Positions 18,213 to 27,262 of a stretch of 64,000 nucleotides of DNA are shown in pieces (the first letter of the stretch is position 1; the number at the start of each line of letters is the position of its first letter). The notes under the pieces are model-generated. The model did no database searches. It was not told where the DNA came from and saw nothing but the letters and a program-made list of their open reading frames with translations. This DNA is from Pigmentiphaga kullae (GTDB taxonomy: Bacteria; Pseudomonadota; Gammaproteobacteria; Burkholderiales; Burkholderiaceae_B), in NCBI RefSeq assembly GCF_004216695.1, contig NZ_SGXC01000002.1:1302001-1366000 (forward strand). The letters are read 5' to 3'. The position numbers and the translations under genes were made by a program.

Positions 18213-20471
18213 ATGGGATTTCCAGTTTCTTCCTCGCGTTCCGGAAGCCCTTCCGGGACACCGATAGCAGTTGCCGCCGCCGCCGGTTCCCAGGCGCTCG
18301 CCTCAGCCAGTCCGGCGCCGGCCCCCGCCGGCGTGTCGTTCGCCCCGCTGGCCGAAACCATTTCGCAGTATCTCAGCCCGGAAGACGTCCGCCGGGTGCG
18401 CGAAGCCTACCGTTTCTCCGACGAAGCGCACCTGGGCCAGTTCCGCGCCAGTGGCGAGCCGTACATCTCGCACCCCATCGCCGTCACCGAAATCTGCGCC
18501 GCCTGGAAACTGGATGCGGCGGCGCTGATGGCCGCCCTGCTCCACGACGTCATGGAAGACCAGGGCGTCACCAAACAGGAACTGATCGAGCGCTTCGGCA
18601 CCGAGGTCGCCGAACTGGTCGACGGCCTGTCCAAGCTGGACCGGCTGGAGTTCGCCAGCAAGGCCGAGCAGCAGGCCGAGAGCTTCCGCAAGATGCTGCT
18701 GGCCATGGCGCGCGACGTGCGCGTCATCCTGATCAAGCTGGCCGACCGGCTGCACAACATGCGCACGCTGGGCGCCGTCAGCCACGAGAAGCGCCGCCGC
18801 GTGGCGCGTGAAACGCTCGAGATCTATTCGCCCATCGCCCACCGCCTTGGGCTGAACATCATCTACCGCGAACTGCAGGAACTCTGCTTCGAGGCGATGT
18901 ATCACCACCGCTACATGGTGCTGCGCAAGGCGGTGCTGGCGGCGCGCGGCAACCGCCGCGAACTGGTGGGCAAGATCCAGGAAGCCGTGCGCGCCGCGCT
19001 GCCGGCCGCCGGCATCGAGGCCGAGGTCAACGGTCGCGAGAAGAACCTGTACGGCATCTACACCAAGATGCTGGAACAGAAGAAATCGTTCTCGGAAGTG
19101 CTGGACATCTACGGCTTCCGGATCGTGGTCAATTCTCAGCCCGAGTGCTACCTGGCGCTGGGCACGCTACACCAGCTTTTCCGGCCCGTGCCGGGCAAGT
19201 TCAAGGACTACATCGCCATTCCCAAGGTCAACGGCTACCAGTCCCTGCACACGACGCTGGTGGGCCCCTACGGCACCCCGGTGGAATTCCAGATCCGCAC
19301 GCGCGACATGAACCAGGTGGCCGAAAGCGGCGTGGCGGCGCACTGGCTGTACAAGACCTCCGATGTCGACCTGAACGACCTGCAGAAGCGCACCCACCAG
19401 TGGCTGCAGTCGCTGCTCGACATCCAGCGCCAGACCGGGGACAGCAGCGAGTTCCTGGAACACGTGAAGGTGGACCTGTTCCCCGACGCGGTCTACGTCT
19501 TCACGCCCCGCGGCAAGATCATCTCGCTGCCGCGCGGCGCCACGCCCATCGATTTCGCCTACAGCATCCACACCGACGTCGGCAACCAGACGGTGGCCGC
19601 CAAGGTCAACAGCGAGTTCGTGCCGCTGCGCACCGAGCTCAAGAGCGGCGACGCGGTCGAGATCGTTACCGCCGAGCATTCGCGCCCCAATGCGCAGTGG
19701 CTGAACTTCGTGCGCACCGGCAAGGCGCGCTCGGAAATCCGCCACTACCTGCGCACGGTCAAATACGAGGAATCCGTCAGCTTCGGCGAACGCCTGCTGG
19801 GCCAGGCGCTCAAGTCCATGAACATGCCGATGCCCGACAGTTCGGACCCGATCTGGGACAAGCTGGCGCGCGGCAGCGGCGCGCGTTCGCGCGACGAGAT
19901 CCTGGCCGACATCGGACTGGGCAAACGGCTCGCGGCGGTGGTGGCGCGGCGCTTCATGCCCGAGGGCGACCCCATCTCGACCACCGCCGAACAGGTGGAA
20001 CGCTACACGGAACAGGGCACGACCAGCCCCATACGCATCCAGGGCAACGAAGGCCTGGCAGTGCAACTGGCGCCCTGCTGCACCCCCATACCCGGCGATG
20101 CCATCGTCGCCTACGTGCGCCTGGGCCACGGCCTGGTGGTCCACACCGAGGACTGCCCCAATGCCCGGCGCCAGCGCGCCCGCGAACCGGAACGCTGGCT
20201 GGACGTGGCCTGGGACGACCAGACCTCGCGCCACTTCACCGTCCGCATCGACGTGGTGCTGCGCCAGGAGCGCGGCGTGCTGGGCCGCGTGGCGGCCGAG
20301 ATCTCGGCCTCCGACGCCAACATCACCCACGTTTCCATGCAGGACGAGGCCTCGTCCACCGTAGCGGTGCACTTCACGATCCAGGTCGAAAGCCGCCAGC
20401 ACCTGGCCCAGGTCATCCGCCACCTGCGGCGCGTGCCCCAGGTCCAGCGCATCATCCGCGTCAAGGGTTGA
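18213..20471 (+). CDS. spoT: Bifunctional (p)ppGpp synthetase/hydrolase
   Basis: 752 residues with the full RelA/SpoT plan: an HD hydrolase domain (RASGEPYISHP, LLHDVMEDQ, KLADRLHNMRTL), a synthetase domain (EKNLYGIYTKML, LDIYGFRIVV, FKDYIAIPKVNGYQSLHT), a TGS domain (VFTPRGKIISLPRGATPIDF), and a C-terminal ACT domain. The intact HD residues and the KFKD form of the synthetase motif, rather than the EXDD form of dedicated RelA, indicate the bifunctional type. An Ala/Pro-rich N-terminal tail of about 45 residues precedes the HD domain. GAGG lies five bases before the ATG. Confidence 0.95.
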   Translation: MGFPVSSSRSGSPSGTPIAVAAAAGSQALASASPAPAPAGVSFAPLAETISQYLSPEDVRRVREAYRFSDEAHLGQFRASGEPYISHPIAVTEICAAWKLDAAALMAALLHDVMEDQGVTKQELIERFGTEVAELVDGLSKLDRLEFASKAEQQAESFRKMLLAMARDVRVILIKLADRLHNMRTLGAVSHEKRRRVARETLEIYSPIAHRLGLNIIYRELQELCFEAMYHHRYMVLRKAVLAARGNRRELVGKIQEAVRAALPAAGIEAEVNGREKNLYGIYTKMLEQKKSFSEVLDIYGFRIVVNSQPECYLALGTLHQLFRPVPGKFKDYIAIPKVNGYQSLHTTLVGPYGTPVEFQIRTRDMNQVAESGVAAHWLYKTSDVDLNDLQKRTHQWLQSLLDIQRQTGDSSEFLEHVKVDLFPDAVYVFTPRGKIISLPRGATPIDFAYSIHTDVGNQTVAAKVNSEFVPLRTELKSGDAVEIVTAEHSRPNAQWLNFVRTGKARSEIRHYLRTVKYEESVSFGERLLGQALKSMNMPMPDSSDPIWDKLARGSGARSRDEILADIGLGKRLAAVVARRFMPEGDPISTTAEQVERYTEQGTTSPIRIQGNEGLAVQLAPCCTPIPGDAIVAYVRLGHGLVVHTEDCPNARRQRAREPERWLDVAWDDQTSRHFTVRIDVVLRQERGVLGRVAAEISASDANITHVSMQDEASSTVAVHFTIQVESRQHLAQVIRHLRRVPQVQRIIRVKG

Positions 20472-20479
20472 CCGGCCCG

Positions 20480-21043
20480 CTACCGCGGCGCCGGATCGGG
20501 ATAGCTCACTTCCAGGATTTCCAGTTCGTCCACGCCCGACGGAGTGCGCAGCACGACCGTGTCGCCCTCGCGCGCCTTGATCAGGGCGCGCGCCACGGGC
20601 GAGATCCAGCTGATCCGCCCTTGCAGCGGCTCGGCCTCGTCCACGCCCACGATGGTGACCGTGTGTTCCTCGCCGGCGCGGTCCATGTAGGTGACCGTGG
20701 CGCCGAAGAACACCTGGTCGCGGTTGGGCTGGGCGGAGGTGTCCACCACTTCGGCGATGTCCAGGCGGCGGGTCAGGAAGCGCATGCGGCGGTCGATCTC
20801 GCGCAGGCGCTTCTTGCCGTACAGGTAGTCGCCGTTCTCGGAGCGGTCGCCATTGGAGGCCGCCCACGACACGATCTGGACCACCGACGGCCGCTCCACG
20901 TTCATCAAATGGACCAGTTCGCCGCGCAGGCGCGCATAGCCGTCGGGCGTCATGTAATTGCGCACGCCGGCCGGCAGGGCCAGGTGCTCGGGCAGGTCGT
21001 CGTCGTCCTGGCCCTCGGATTCTTTGACAAAAGCCTTGTTCAT
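20480..21043 (-). CDS. greB: Transcription elongation factor GreB
   Basis: 187 residues. It rescues backtracked RNA polymerase by stimulating RNA cleavage. The N-terminal coiled coil includes ASNGDRSENGDYLYGKKRLR, carrying the acidic tip, followed by the FKBP-like C-terminal domain (FGATVTYMDRAGEEHTVTIV, ISWISPVARALIKAREGD). The ENGDYLYGKKRLREIDRR form separates GreB from GreA. The ATG at 21043 is 5 bases after the PHP gene, so both are probably cotranscribed; a short acidic N-terminal extension (EGQDDDDLP) is present. Confidence 0.93.
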   Translation of the reverse strand: MNKAFVKESEGQDDDDLPEHLALPAGVRNYMTPDGYARLRGELVHLMNVERPSVVQIVSWAASNGDRSENGDYLYGKKRLREIDRRMRFLTRRLDIAEVVDTSAQPNRDQVFFGATVTYMDRAGEEHTVTIVGVDEAEPLQGRISWISPVARALIKAREGDTVVLRTPSGVDELEILEVSYPDPAPR

Positions 21044-21048
21044 GAAGC

Positions 21049-21891
21049 TCAAAACCAGTCGTGCCAGATCGGCGTCAGGTACGCCGGCAGCGAAGGCAAA
21101 CAACCCAGGTCGACCCGGCTTTCCTCGGGACCGTGGAAATCCGAGCCGCGCGAGGCCAGGAAGCCATAGCGCGTGGCGACCTCGGCGTATTCGCGGTATT
21201 GGTCGGGCGTATGGCTGCCCGTGACGACCTCGATGCCGCGTCCGCCCAGTTGCAGGAATTCGTCGTACAGCGCATGGAACTGCAGCGGCGTGTAAGGATA
21301 GCGGCCCGGATGGGCGATGGCGGCCACGCCGCCTGCGCCCCGTATCCATCCCACGGCATCGGACAGTGTTGCCCAGCGCATGGGCACGTAGCCGGGCTTG
21401 CCCTCCACCAGATAGTTCTGGAAGACCTCGCCCACATCCTTGCACACGCCGCGCTCGACCAGGAAACGCGCGAAGTGCGTCCGGCTGATCAGTTGCGGAT
21501 TGCCGACGTGGACCAGCGCCCCGTCGAACGCGTCCGGAATACCGACCGCCGCCAATTGCGCCGCCATTTCGCGGGCGCGGCGTTCGCGGCCGGAACGGGT
21601 ATCGCGCAGCCCCTCGATCAGCGCCGCGTCGTCGGGATCGACGCGCAGGCCCACGATGTGGACCGTTTCTCCTGCCCAGGTAACGGAAATTTCCACCCCC
21701 GGGACGAAACGCATGCCCAGTTCCCGCGAGGCCGCCGCGGCCTCGTGCAGGCCGCCTACCTCATCGTGGTCGGTCAGCGCCAGCACGTCGACGCCGTTGC
21801 GGCGCGCGCGCGCCGCCAGTTCGGCCGGCGGCAGCATGCCGTCCGACACCTGGGAGTGGCAGTGCAGATCGACGTTCAGGACGGGTTCCAT
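21049..21891 (-). CDS. PHP-domain phosphoesterase (TrpH/RNase AM family)
   Basis: 280 residues. Metal-binding PHP motifs are visible: VDLHCHSQVSDG, LALTDHDEVGG, PGVEISV, AIAHPGRYP and SRGSDFHGP. This pattern fits the YciV/TrpH group, whose E. coli member acts as a 5'-3' exonuclease on RNA and nucleotides. The ATG at 21891 lies 2 bases after the stop of the hydrolase gene, and greB follows by 5 bases, forming a tight three-gene unit. Assignment to the family is firm; the substrate is inferred from relatives. Confidence 0.88.
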   Translation of the reverse strand: MEPVLNVDLHCHSQVSDGMLPPAELAARARRNGVDVLALTDHDEVGGLHEAAAASRELGMRFVPGVEISVTWAGETVHIVGLRVDPDDAALIEGLRDTRSGRERRAREMAAQLAAVGIPDAFDGALVHVGNPQLISRTHFARFLVERGVCKDVGEVFQNYLVEGKPGYVPMRWATLSDAVGWIRGAGGVAAIAHPGRYPYTPLQFHALYDEFLQLGGRGIEVVTGSHTPDQYREYAEVATRYGFLASRGSDFHGPEESRVDLGCLPSLPAYLTPIWHDWF

Positions 21892-21893
21892 GG

Positions 21894-22808
21894 TCACATT
21901 GTAGGACGGCCACCCGGCGTCGTCGCCGCCCGCGCCAGGAAATCTGCTACGAGTTGCGCCACCTCGGCCGGACGATCCTGATGCAGCATGTGGCCGGCAT
22001 CGTCCACCATCGCCCGTTGCAGGCAAGCAACGCAGCTCAGCCGGTCCTCGTAGCCCGGCTCGGCCAGCGCCCGGGTCCGGACGGCGCTGTCGGCGGCCTC
22101 CACCCACAGCACCGGCGCCGTGATCTCGCGCCAGCAGGCCAGCACCTCTTCCAGCCGGTACAGGACACGATTGACGATCTTGTGGACGGGATCGGCGCGC
22201 AGCCGCCATCGGTCCCCTTCGGGGCAGCCGTTCTCGCGGGCCAGGAAGAGCGCCTTCGCCGCATCCAGCCTGGGATTGTCCCGCATCAGGCGCTGCGCAT
22301 AGGCGTCGGGGCTGTCGTAGTCGCCCAGCCGCGCGCCGGCCACGATCTGGTCCATCCATAGCCGCAGCCGGCCCGGTGCCGCGTCGGCCGGCTGTGGCGG
22401 CAGGCCCAGACCTTCCAGGTTGACCACCGCCGCCACCCGTTCGGGACGAACGCCCGCGTACAGCATGGCCATGTTGCCACCCATGCTGTGCCCCAACAGC
22501 AGGACGGGGGAAGAAGGCGACAGATGGCGGCAGAAAGCGTCTAGATCGCCCAGATACTCGCCGACTTCATAGCAATCGCCGCCGCCCCATTGCGTGCGGC
22601 CGAAGCCACGCCAGTCCGGCGCCACGACATGGAAGCCGCCCGCCAGCCGGTCGGCCAGGAACTGGAACGATGCCGACGAATCCATCCAGCCGTGAAGCGC
22701 CAGCAACACCGGCGCACCGTTGTCGCCCCAATGACGAAAATGGTGACGCAAACCCCGAACATCCAGATACTCCGATCGCGAGGCTACAAGGGGCTCGTAT
22801 ATGCTCAT
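21894..22808 (-). CDS. Alpha/beta-fold hydrolase
   Basis: 304 residues. The oxyanion region is LALHGWMDSSASF, the nucleophile elbow is LLGHSMGGNMAML, and the catalytic histidine is in VDDAGHMLHQDRP. No signal peptide. It looks like a cytoplasmic esterase or related hydrolase; the substrate is unknown. It begins the hydrolase-PHP-greB unit. No clear Shine-Dalgarno precedes the ATG at 22808, and AT-rich sequence lies upstream. Confidence 0.87.
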   Translation of the reverse strand: MSIYEPLVASRSEYLDVRGLRHHFRHWGDNGAPVLLALHGWMDSSASFQFLADRLAGGFHVVAPDWRGFGRTQWGGGDCYEVGEYLGDLDAFCRHLSPSSPVLLLGHSMGGNMAMLYAGVRPERVAAVVNLEGLGLPPQPADAAPGRLRLWMDQIVAGARLGDYDSPDAYAQRLMRDNPRLDAAKALFLARENGCPEGDRWRLRADPVHKIVNRVLYRLEEVLACWREITAPVLWVEAADSAVRTRALAEPGYEDRLSCVACLQRAMVDDAGHMLHQDRPAEVAQLVADFLARAATTPGGRPTM

Positions 22809-22995
22809 TTATCGACAATTAGGGAAAATTGAAGGAAAACCCGCGCAAAAACGGGGCCGGCGGAGCACTTTGCCCACGCGCCGCGAGCACCAAAGCCATT
22901 GCGGTTATCGGTCAGGTCAGTAATGATTGCCATATAACGCAGCAAACCCCGTCCGCCGACCTGGCCGGACCAGATCCTGAATCCAGCGGAGGGTT

Positions 22996-24684
22996 ATGGA
23001 AGACCAGTACCAGGCACTCTACACCACGTTCCGTTGGTGGGTCCCGCAACGCCTGAACATCGCCGATGTCTGCTGCCGCCGCTGGACCATCACCAGCGCC
23101 GATGCCCGCCGCATCGCGATCTACGCCGAAGATGCCGAAGGGCGGCGCGAAGTCTGGACCTATGGCCGCCTGCACGAATACGCCAACCGCTTCTCCAATG
23201 GCCTGCGCCGCATGGGCGTGCAGCGCGGCGACCGCGTCGCCATCGCCCTGCCCCAGCGTCCCGAAGCCATCGTCGCCCATATCGCCGTCTACCAGCTGGG
23301 CGCCATCACCGTCCCGCTGTCGGTCGCGCTGAACGCCCAGACCTACGAGCAGCGGCTGCGCGACAGCGAAGCCCGGATCGCCATCGTCGACGGCGCCGCG
23401 GCGGCGGCCCTGCTGCCCGCCACCGAGCACTGTCCCCTGCTGCGCCAGACGGTCGGCATCGACCTGGACGACGAGCGGGTCCTTTCCTGGCGCACGCTGC
23501 TCGCCCGCCAGGAAAGTGCCTTCGACATGCACCCCACCTCGGCCTCGGACCCCGCGCTGCTGCTCTATACGGCCGGCGCGGGCAGCGTGCCCAAGGGCGT
23601 GGTCCTGCCCCATGCCACCCTGATCGGCAACCTGCCCGGCTTCGTGGCCGCCCAGAACTGGTTTCCCCAGCCCGCCGACGTCCTGTGGACGGCCTCCGAA
23701 TGGGGCAGCCCCCACGGCCTGTTCGGCGCGGTCCTGCCGGGCCTGTATTTCGGCCAACCGGTGGTCGGCATGCGCCAGCCGCCCGGCCCCGAGGCCACGT
23801 TCGCCCTGCTGGAACGCTACCGCGTCACCAACGTCGCGCTGACGACCCGCGACCTGCGCCGGCTGCTCAAGGCCGTGCCGCGGCCGGCCGAACGCCACAG
23901 GCTGGCCCTGCGCGCCATCACCGCCACCGATACCTCGCTGGGCGCGGCGCTGTTCGAGCAATGCAAGGCCGCCCTGGGGGTCGAGCCCAACGAGACCTTC
24001 AGCCAGGTCGAGATCGGCACCGTCATCGGCCAGAGCAGCCAGAAATGGCCCGCCCGCGCGGGCAGCCTGGGCAAGCCCTACCCCGGCCACCAGATCGCCA
24101 TCGTCGATGCGCTGGGCCGGCCGGTCGCCACCGGCGAACATGGCGAGATCGCCGTCAATCGCTACGACATCCACGGCCATCCCGACCCCTCCTTCTTCGC
24201 CGGCTACTGGCGTGGCGAGGAAACCGGGCGTCCGGTCAGCGGCACCTGGCATCGCACGGGCGATCTCGCGCGGCAGGATGCCGACGGCTACCTCTGGTAC
24301 GTGGGGCGCCTGGACGAAATGTTCCAGCTCGGCAGCCGCCTGGTGGCGCCCGGACCGATCGAGGACTGCCTGACCCAGCACCCCGAGGTGGCCGAGGCGG
24401 TGGTCGTGCCGACGCCGGACGGCAGCGGCATCAAGGCCTACGTCGTCGCCCTGGCCGTGCCGGAACAGGACAAGGCCGGCCGCGAGGCGGCCCTGCGGGA
24501 AGCCCTGCTGTCGCACGCCTGCGCGCAGCTCGGCCAGGACGGCGCGCCCAAGGAGATCGAATTCGTCGAGGCCCTGCCGCTGACGCCGTCGGGCAAGATC
24601 CGGCGCCAGGCGCTCAGGCAGATCGAGGACGATCGCGGCCGGAAATGGCCGACTGCTCCAGCAGGCGCAGCTCCGCTTCCGTGA
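22996..24684 (+). CDS. AMP-binding (acyl-CoA synthetase-like) protein with a degenerate P-loop
   Basis: 562 residues of the adenylate-forming superfamily. The phosphate-binding loop reads YTAGAGSVPKG (residues 191-201) where the family has YTSGTTGxPKG, so the Thr/Ser and Gly positions are altered. Downstream, FSQVEIGTV stands for the usual YGQTE motif. Later motifs are intact: TGDLARQDADGYLWYVGR and the C-terminal lysine in LTPSGKIRRQ. Overall layout (FRWWVPQRLNIADVCCRRW at the start) is like acetyl- or short-chain acyl-CoA synthetases. It may be active on an unusual acid or have lost adenylation. Its last 71 bases overlap the DUF455 gene on the other strand. Confidence 0.83.
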   Translation: MEDQYQALYTTFRWWVPQRLNIADVCCRRWTITSADARRIAIYAEDAEGRREVWTYGRLHEYANRFSNGLRRMGVQRGDRVAIALPQRPEAIVAHIAVYQLGAITVPLSVALNAQTYEQRLRDSEARIAIVDGAAAAALLPATEHCPLLRQTVGIDLDDERVLSWRTLLARQESAFDMHPTSASDPALLLYTAGAGSVPKGVVLPHATLIGNLPGFVAAQNWFPQPADVLWTASEWGSPHGLFGAVLPGLYFGQPVVGMRQPPGPEATFALLERYRVTNVALTTRDLRRLLKAVPRPAERHRLALRAITATDTSLGAALFEQCKAALGVEPNETFSQVEIGTVIGQSSQKWPARAGSLGKPYPGHQIAIVDALGRPVATGEHGEIAVNRYDIHGHPDPSFFAGYWRGEETGRPVSGTWHRTGDLARQDADGYLWYVGRLDEMFQLGSRLVAPGPIEDCLTQHPEVAEAVVVPTPDGSGIKAYVVALAVPEQDKAGREAALREALLSHACAQLGQDGAPKEIEFVEALPLTPSGKIRRQALRQIEDDRGRKWPTAPAGAAPLP

Positions 24685-25450
24685 AGCCCGCCGCCCGGCG
24701 GGCGGGGAAATTGAACGGACCGAACTGGCCCGGCGCGTCGTAGCGCCGGGCCAGCACCGCATAATGGTCCACGGGGTCGACGCCCTCGCGCTCGCACAGA
24801 TACCGGTACCAGCGATTGCCGATGGCCACGTGGCCGATCTCGTCGCGCAGGATGATGTCCAGGATGCCGGCCGCCGCCGCGTCCCCCGCTCCGGCCAGCT
24901 TGGCCCGTATCGCCGGACTCACGTCCAGGCCCCGAGCCTCCAGCGTGCGCGGCACCAGCGCCATCCGGGCCAGTGGATCGAACCGGGTCCGCTCGGCCAT
25001 CTGCCACAGCCCGTCGTGGGCGGGGAAATCGCCGTAGGCATGGCCCAGGGCGCGCAGGTGCTCGGCCAGCAGGGAGAAATGCAGGGCTTCCTCGCCGGCG
25101 ACCTTGAGCCAGTCCAGGTAGTAGTCCCGGGGCATGCCGGCGAAACGCCAGACCGCGTCCAGCGCCAGGTTGATCGCGTTGAACTCGATGTGGGCCAGCG
25201 CGTGCAGCAGCGCCGCCCGCGCCTCGACCGAGGCCACGCCCCGCCCCGGCACGTCGCGCGGCGCCACCAGCGGCGGCCGGGCCGGACGGCCTGGCACCCC
25301 CGCGGGCTCTTGCAAGACGCGGCCGGCGTCCACATATACAGACGTGGCCGCCAACGCGCGGGTACGGGCGGCCTTTCCGGCCGGATCGTCCAGGACCAGC
25401 AGCGCGCAGGCGGCCTGCCGCAGTTCCAATTCAGCAGTCATGGGGTGCAT
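24614..25450 (-). CDS. DUF455 ferritin-like protein
   Basis: About 278 residues. The ferritin-like metal ligands are visible as HIEFNAINLALDAVW, GEEALHFSLLAEHL and RDEIGHVAIGNRWY, spaced as in a four-helix bundle that can hold a di-metal centre. Function in this family is not established. An ATG at 25450 is used; a second at 25441 (MTAELEL) is equally plausible. The 3' end overlaps the AMP-binding gene by 71 bases on the opposite strand, and hslO lies divergently 59 bases away. Confidence 0.85.
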   Translation of the reverse strand: MHPMTAELELRQAACALLVLDDPAGKAARTRALAATSVYVDAGRVLQEPAGVPGRPARPPLVAPRDVPGRGVASVEARAALLHALAHIEFNAINLALDAVWRFAGMPRDYYLDWLKVAGEEALHFSLLAEHLRALGHAYGDFPAHDGLWQMAERTRFDPLARMALVPRTLEARGLDVSPAIRAKLAGAGDAAAAGILDIILRDEIGHVAIGNRWYRYLCEREGVDPVDHYAVLARRYDAPGQFGPFNFPARRAAGFTEAELRLLEQSAISGRDRPRSA

Positions 25451-25509
25451 TGTAAAATGCCCGGTTAGGCCGATCGTCGCAGCCGCCCATTTTTTCCGAG
25501 GAAGCCTTC

Positions 25510-26442
25510 TTGTCCGACCAACTCAAGAAATACCTGTTCGAGGACCAGACGGTCCGGGCCGAAGTCGTGTCCATCCGCGATACCTGGAGGGAAATCCAGG
25601 CTCGGCACGACTACCCGCCCGCCGTCCAGAAGCTGCTCGGCGAGCTCGTCGCGGCCAGCGCGCTGCTGGCCGCCAACATCAAGTTCAACGGCACCGTGGT
25701 GCTGCAATTGCAGGGCGACGGCCCCATCGGCCTGGTCGTCGTCGAATGCCACGCCGACCTGGGCATGCGGGCGACGGTCAAGCTGCGCGAAGGCCATGCC
25801 GTGCCCGACGACGGCACCTTCCAGAGCCTGCTCAACCCCAACGGCGGCGGCCGCTTCTCGGTGGTGCTCGATCCGCAGGATCGCCTGCCCGGCCAGCAGC
25901 CCTACCAGGGCATCGTCGCCCTGCAGGGCGAATCGGTGGCCCAGGCGCTGGAACACTACATGCTGGCCTCCGAACAGTTGCAGACGCGCATATGGCTGGC
26001 GGCCGACACCGGCTGCGCGGCCGGCGTGCTGCTGCAACAACTGCCCCGCCAGGGCGGCAAGGCGACGACCGAGCCCTCGCCGGCCTCTGTCGCCGACGAT
26101 ACCTGGGAACGCGCCCAGATCCTGGCCGAGACGATCAAGTCCGAGGAACTGCTCACGCTGACGCCCGACGCGCTGGTCCGGCGCCTGTACTGGCAGGAAA
26201 CCCTGCGGACCTTCGAGCCGGCCGCCGTGTCGTACCGCTGCACCTGCTCGCGCGAAAAGGTGGCCGACGTGCTGCTGCGCCTGGGCAAGGAGGAAATCGA
26301 CGACATCCTGGCCGAACAGGGGCGCGTCCAGATCAACTGCGATTACTGCGTGAAGAGCTTCGAGTTCGATCCGGTCGATTGCGCCGAGCTGTTCGCGAAC
26401 GCATCGGCCAAGGTGCGCCACCAGAGCGAAGCGCGGCATTAG
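25510..26442 (+). CDS. hslO: Hsp33 redox-regulated chaperone
   Basis: 310 residues. The chaperone is switched on by oxidation of four zinc-binding cysteines, here Cys-x-Cys in YRCTCSREK and Cys-x-x-Cys in NCDYCVKSF near the C terminus. The N-terminal domain shows NIKFNGTVVLQLQGDGPIG and LREGHAVPDD. The start codon is TTG at 25510, supported by GAGGAAG 5 to 6 bases before it and by the family start SDQLKKYLF. It is divergent from the DUF455 gene. Confidence 0.95.
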   Translation: MSDQLKKYLFEDQTVRAEVVSIRDTWREIQARHDYPPAVQKLLGELVAASALLAANIKFNGTVVLQLQGDGPIGLVVVECHADLGMRATVKLREGHAVPDDGTFQSLLNPNGGGRFSVVLDPQDRLPGQQPYQGIVALQGESVAQALEHYMLASEQLQTRIWLAADTGCAAGVLLQQLPRQGGKATTEPSPASVADDTWERAQILAETIKSEELLTLTPDALVRRLYWQETLRTFEPAAVSYRCTCSREKVADVLLRLGKEEIDDILAEQGRVQINCDYCVKSFEFDPVDCAELFANASAKVRHQSEARH

Positions 26443-26544
26443 GAAACGGGCAGGCCGTCCCATTGGCGGCCGTGGTTCCCACAATCGACGCTGCAGCCAT
26501 GCACGGGCATGCTGAAGGGCTCTTCCAGCCACTCTCCTGCGTCC

Positions 26545-27249
26545 ATGCGCTCCCCTCCCCGCCAACGCGGCGCCGCCATGGCCGAATTCACGGTCGTCGC
26601 CATTCCCTTGCTGTTGTTGGGCCTGGGCACCTTCGAAACGGGCCGCTGGCTGCTGATGCGCCAGGCCGTCGGCTACGCCCTGTTCGAGGCTGCCCGCGCG
26701 GCCACGGCCGCGCATGCCGATCCGGCGGCTGCCGCCCAAGCCTTCGAACGCGCGCTGTCCCCCGCCCTGGGCGTGCGCGCCATGCAAGACCCCGACGACC
26801 AGTTGTCCGCGGTACGGGCTCGCCTAGCGGGCTGGACCCGCACCCACGGCCTGCGCAGGGCGCGGATCGAACAACTCAGCCCGACTCCCGCCAGCTTCCA
26901 GGACTTCCCCGCCGGCCGCGCCGCGGAACCACGGGAACTCGACTACGACTACCAGCGCCCGCGCCACGACACGGTCTACCTTTCCCGCTACCGCGACGGT
27001 ATCGGCCCGCGCTCGGGCCAGACGCTGTTCGACGCCAATACGCTGGTGCTCCGGCTGACCTATCTGCACGCTCCGTATCTGCCGGGCATGCGGACCCTGC
27101 TGCGATCCCTGGCCAGCGCGTCGGAAACCGATGATTACGTGAAACAGGCCCGCGCGGCGGGCCTGCTGGTGATACGCCGCGAGATCGCCATGCCGATGCA
27201 GTCGGCGGCGCGCGAGCATGGCAGGAACCGGGACATCCTGGCGCCCTAG
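26545..27249 (+). CDS. TadE-like pilus assembly protein
   Basis: About 234 residues. The N-terminal RQRGAAMAEFTVVAIPLLLL segment is the TadE-type prepilin-like opening: a short basic leader, Glu five residues after the Gly-Ala junction, then a membrane helix, followed by RQAVGYALFEAARAA. TadE proteins are minor pseudopilins of Flp/Tad pili. No other tad gene is in the window, so the protein may act with a locus elsewhere or independently. The ATG at 26545 gives the shortest leader; an upstream ATG at 26509 is also in frame. It ends 13 bases before the convergent ftsB end. Confidence 0.75.
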   Translation: MRSPPRQRGAAMAEFTVVAIPLLLLGLGTFETGRWLLMRQAVGYALFEAARAATAAHADPAAAAQAFERALSPALGVRAMQDPDDQLSAVRARLAGWTRTHGLRRARIEQLSPTPASFQDFPAGRAAEPRELDYDYQRPRHDTVYLSRYRDGIGPRSGQTLFDANTLVLRLTYLHAPYLPGMRTLLRSLASASETDDYVKQARAAGLLVIRREIAMPMQSAAREHGRNRDILAP

Positions 27250-27262
27250 TTGCGGCCCGGCG

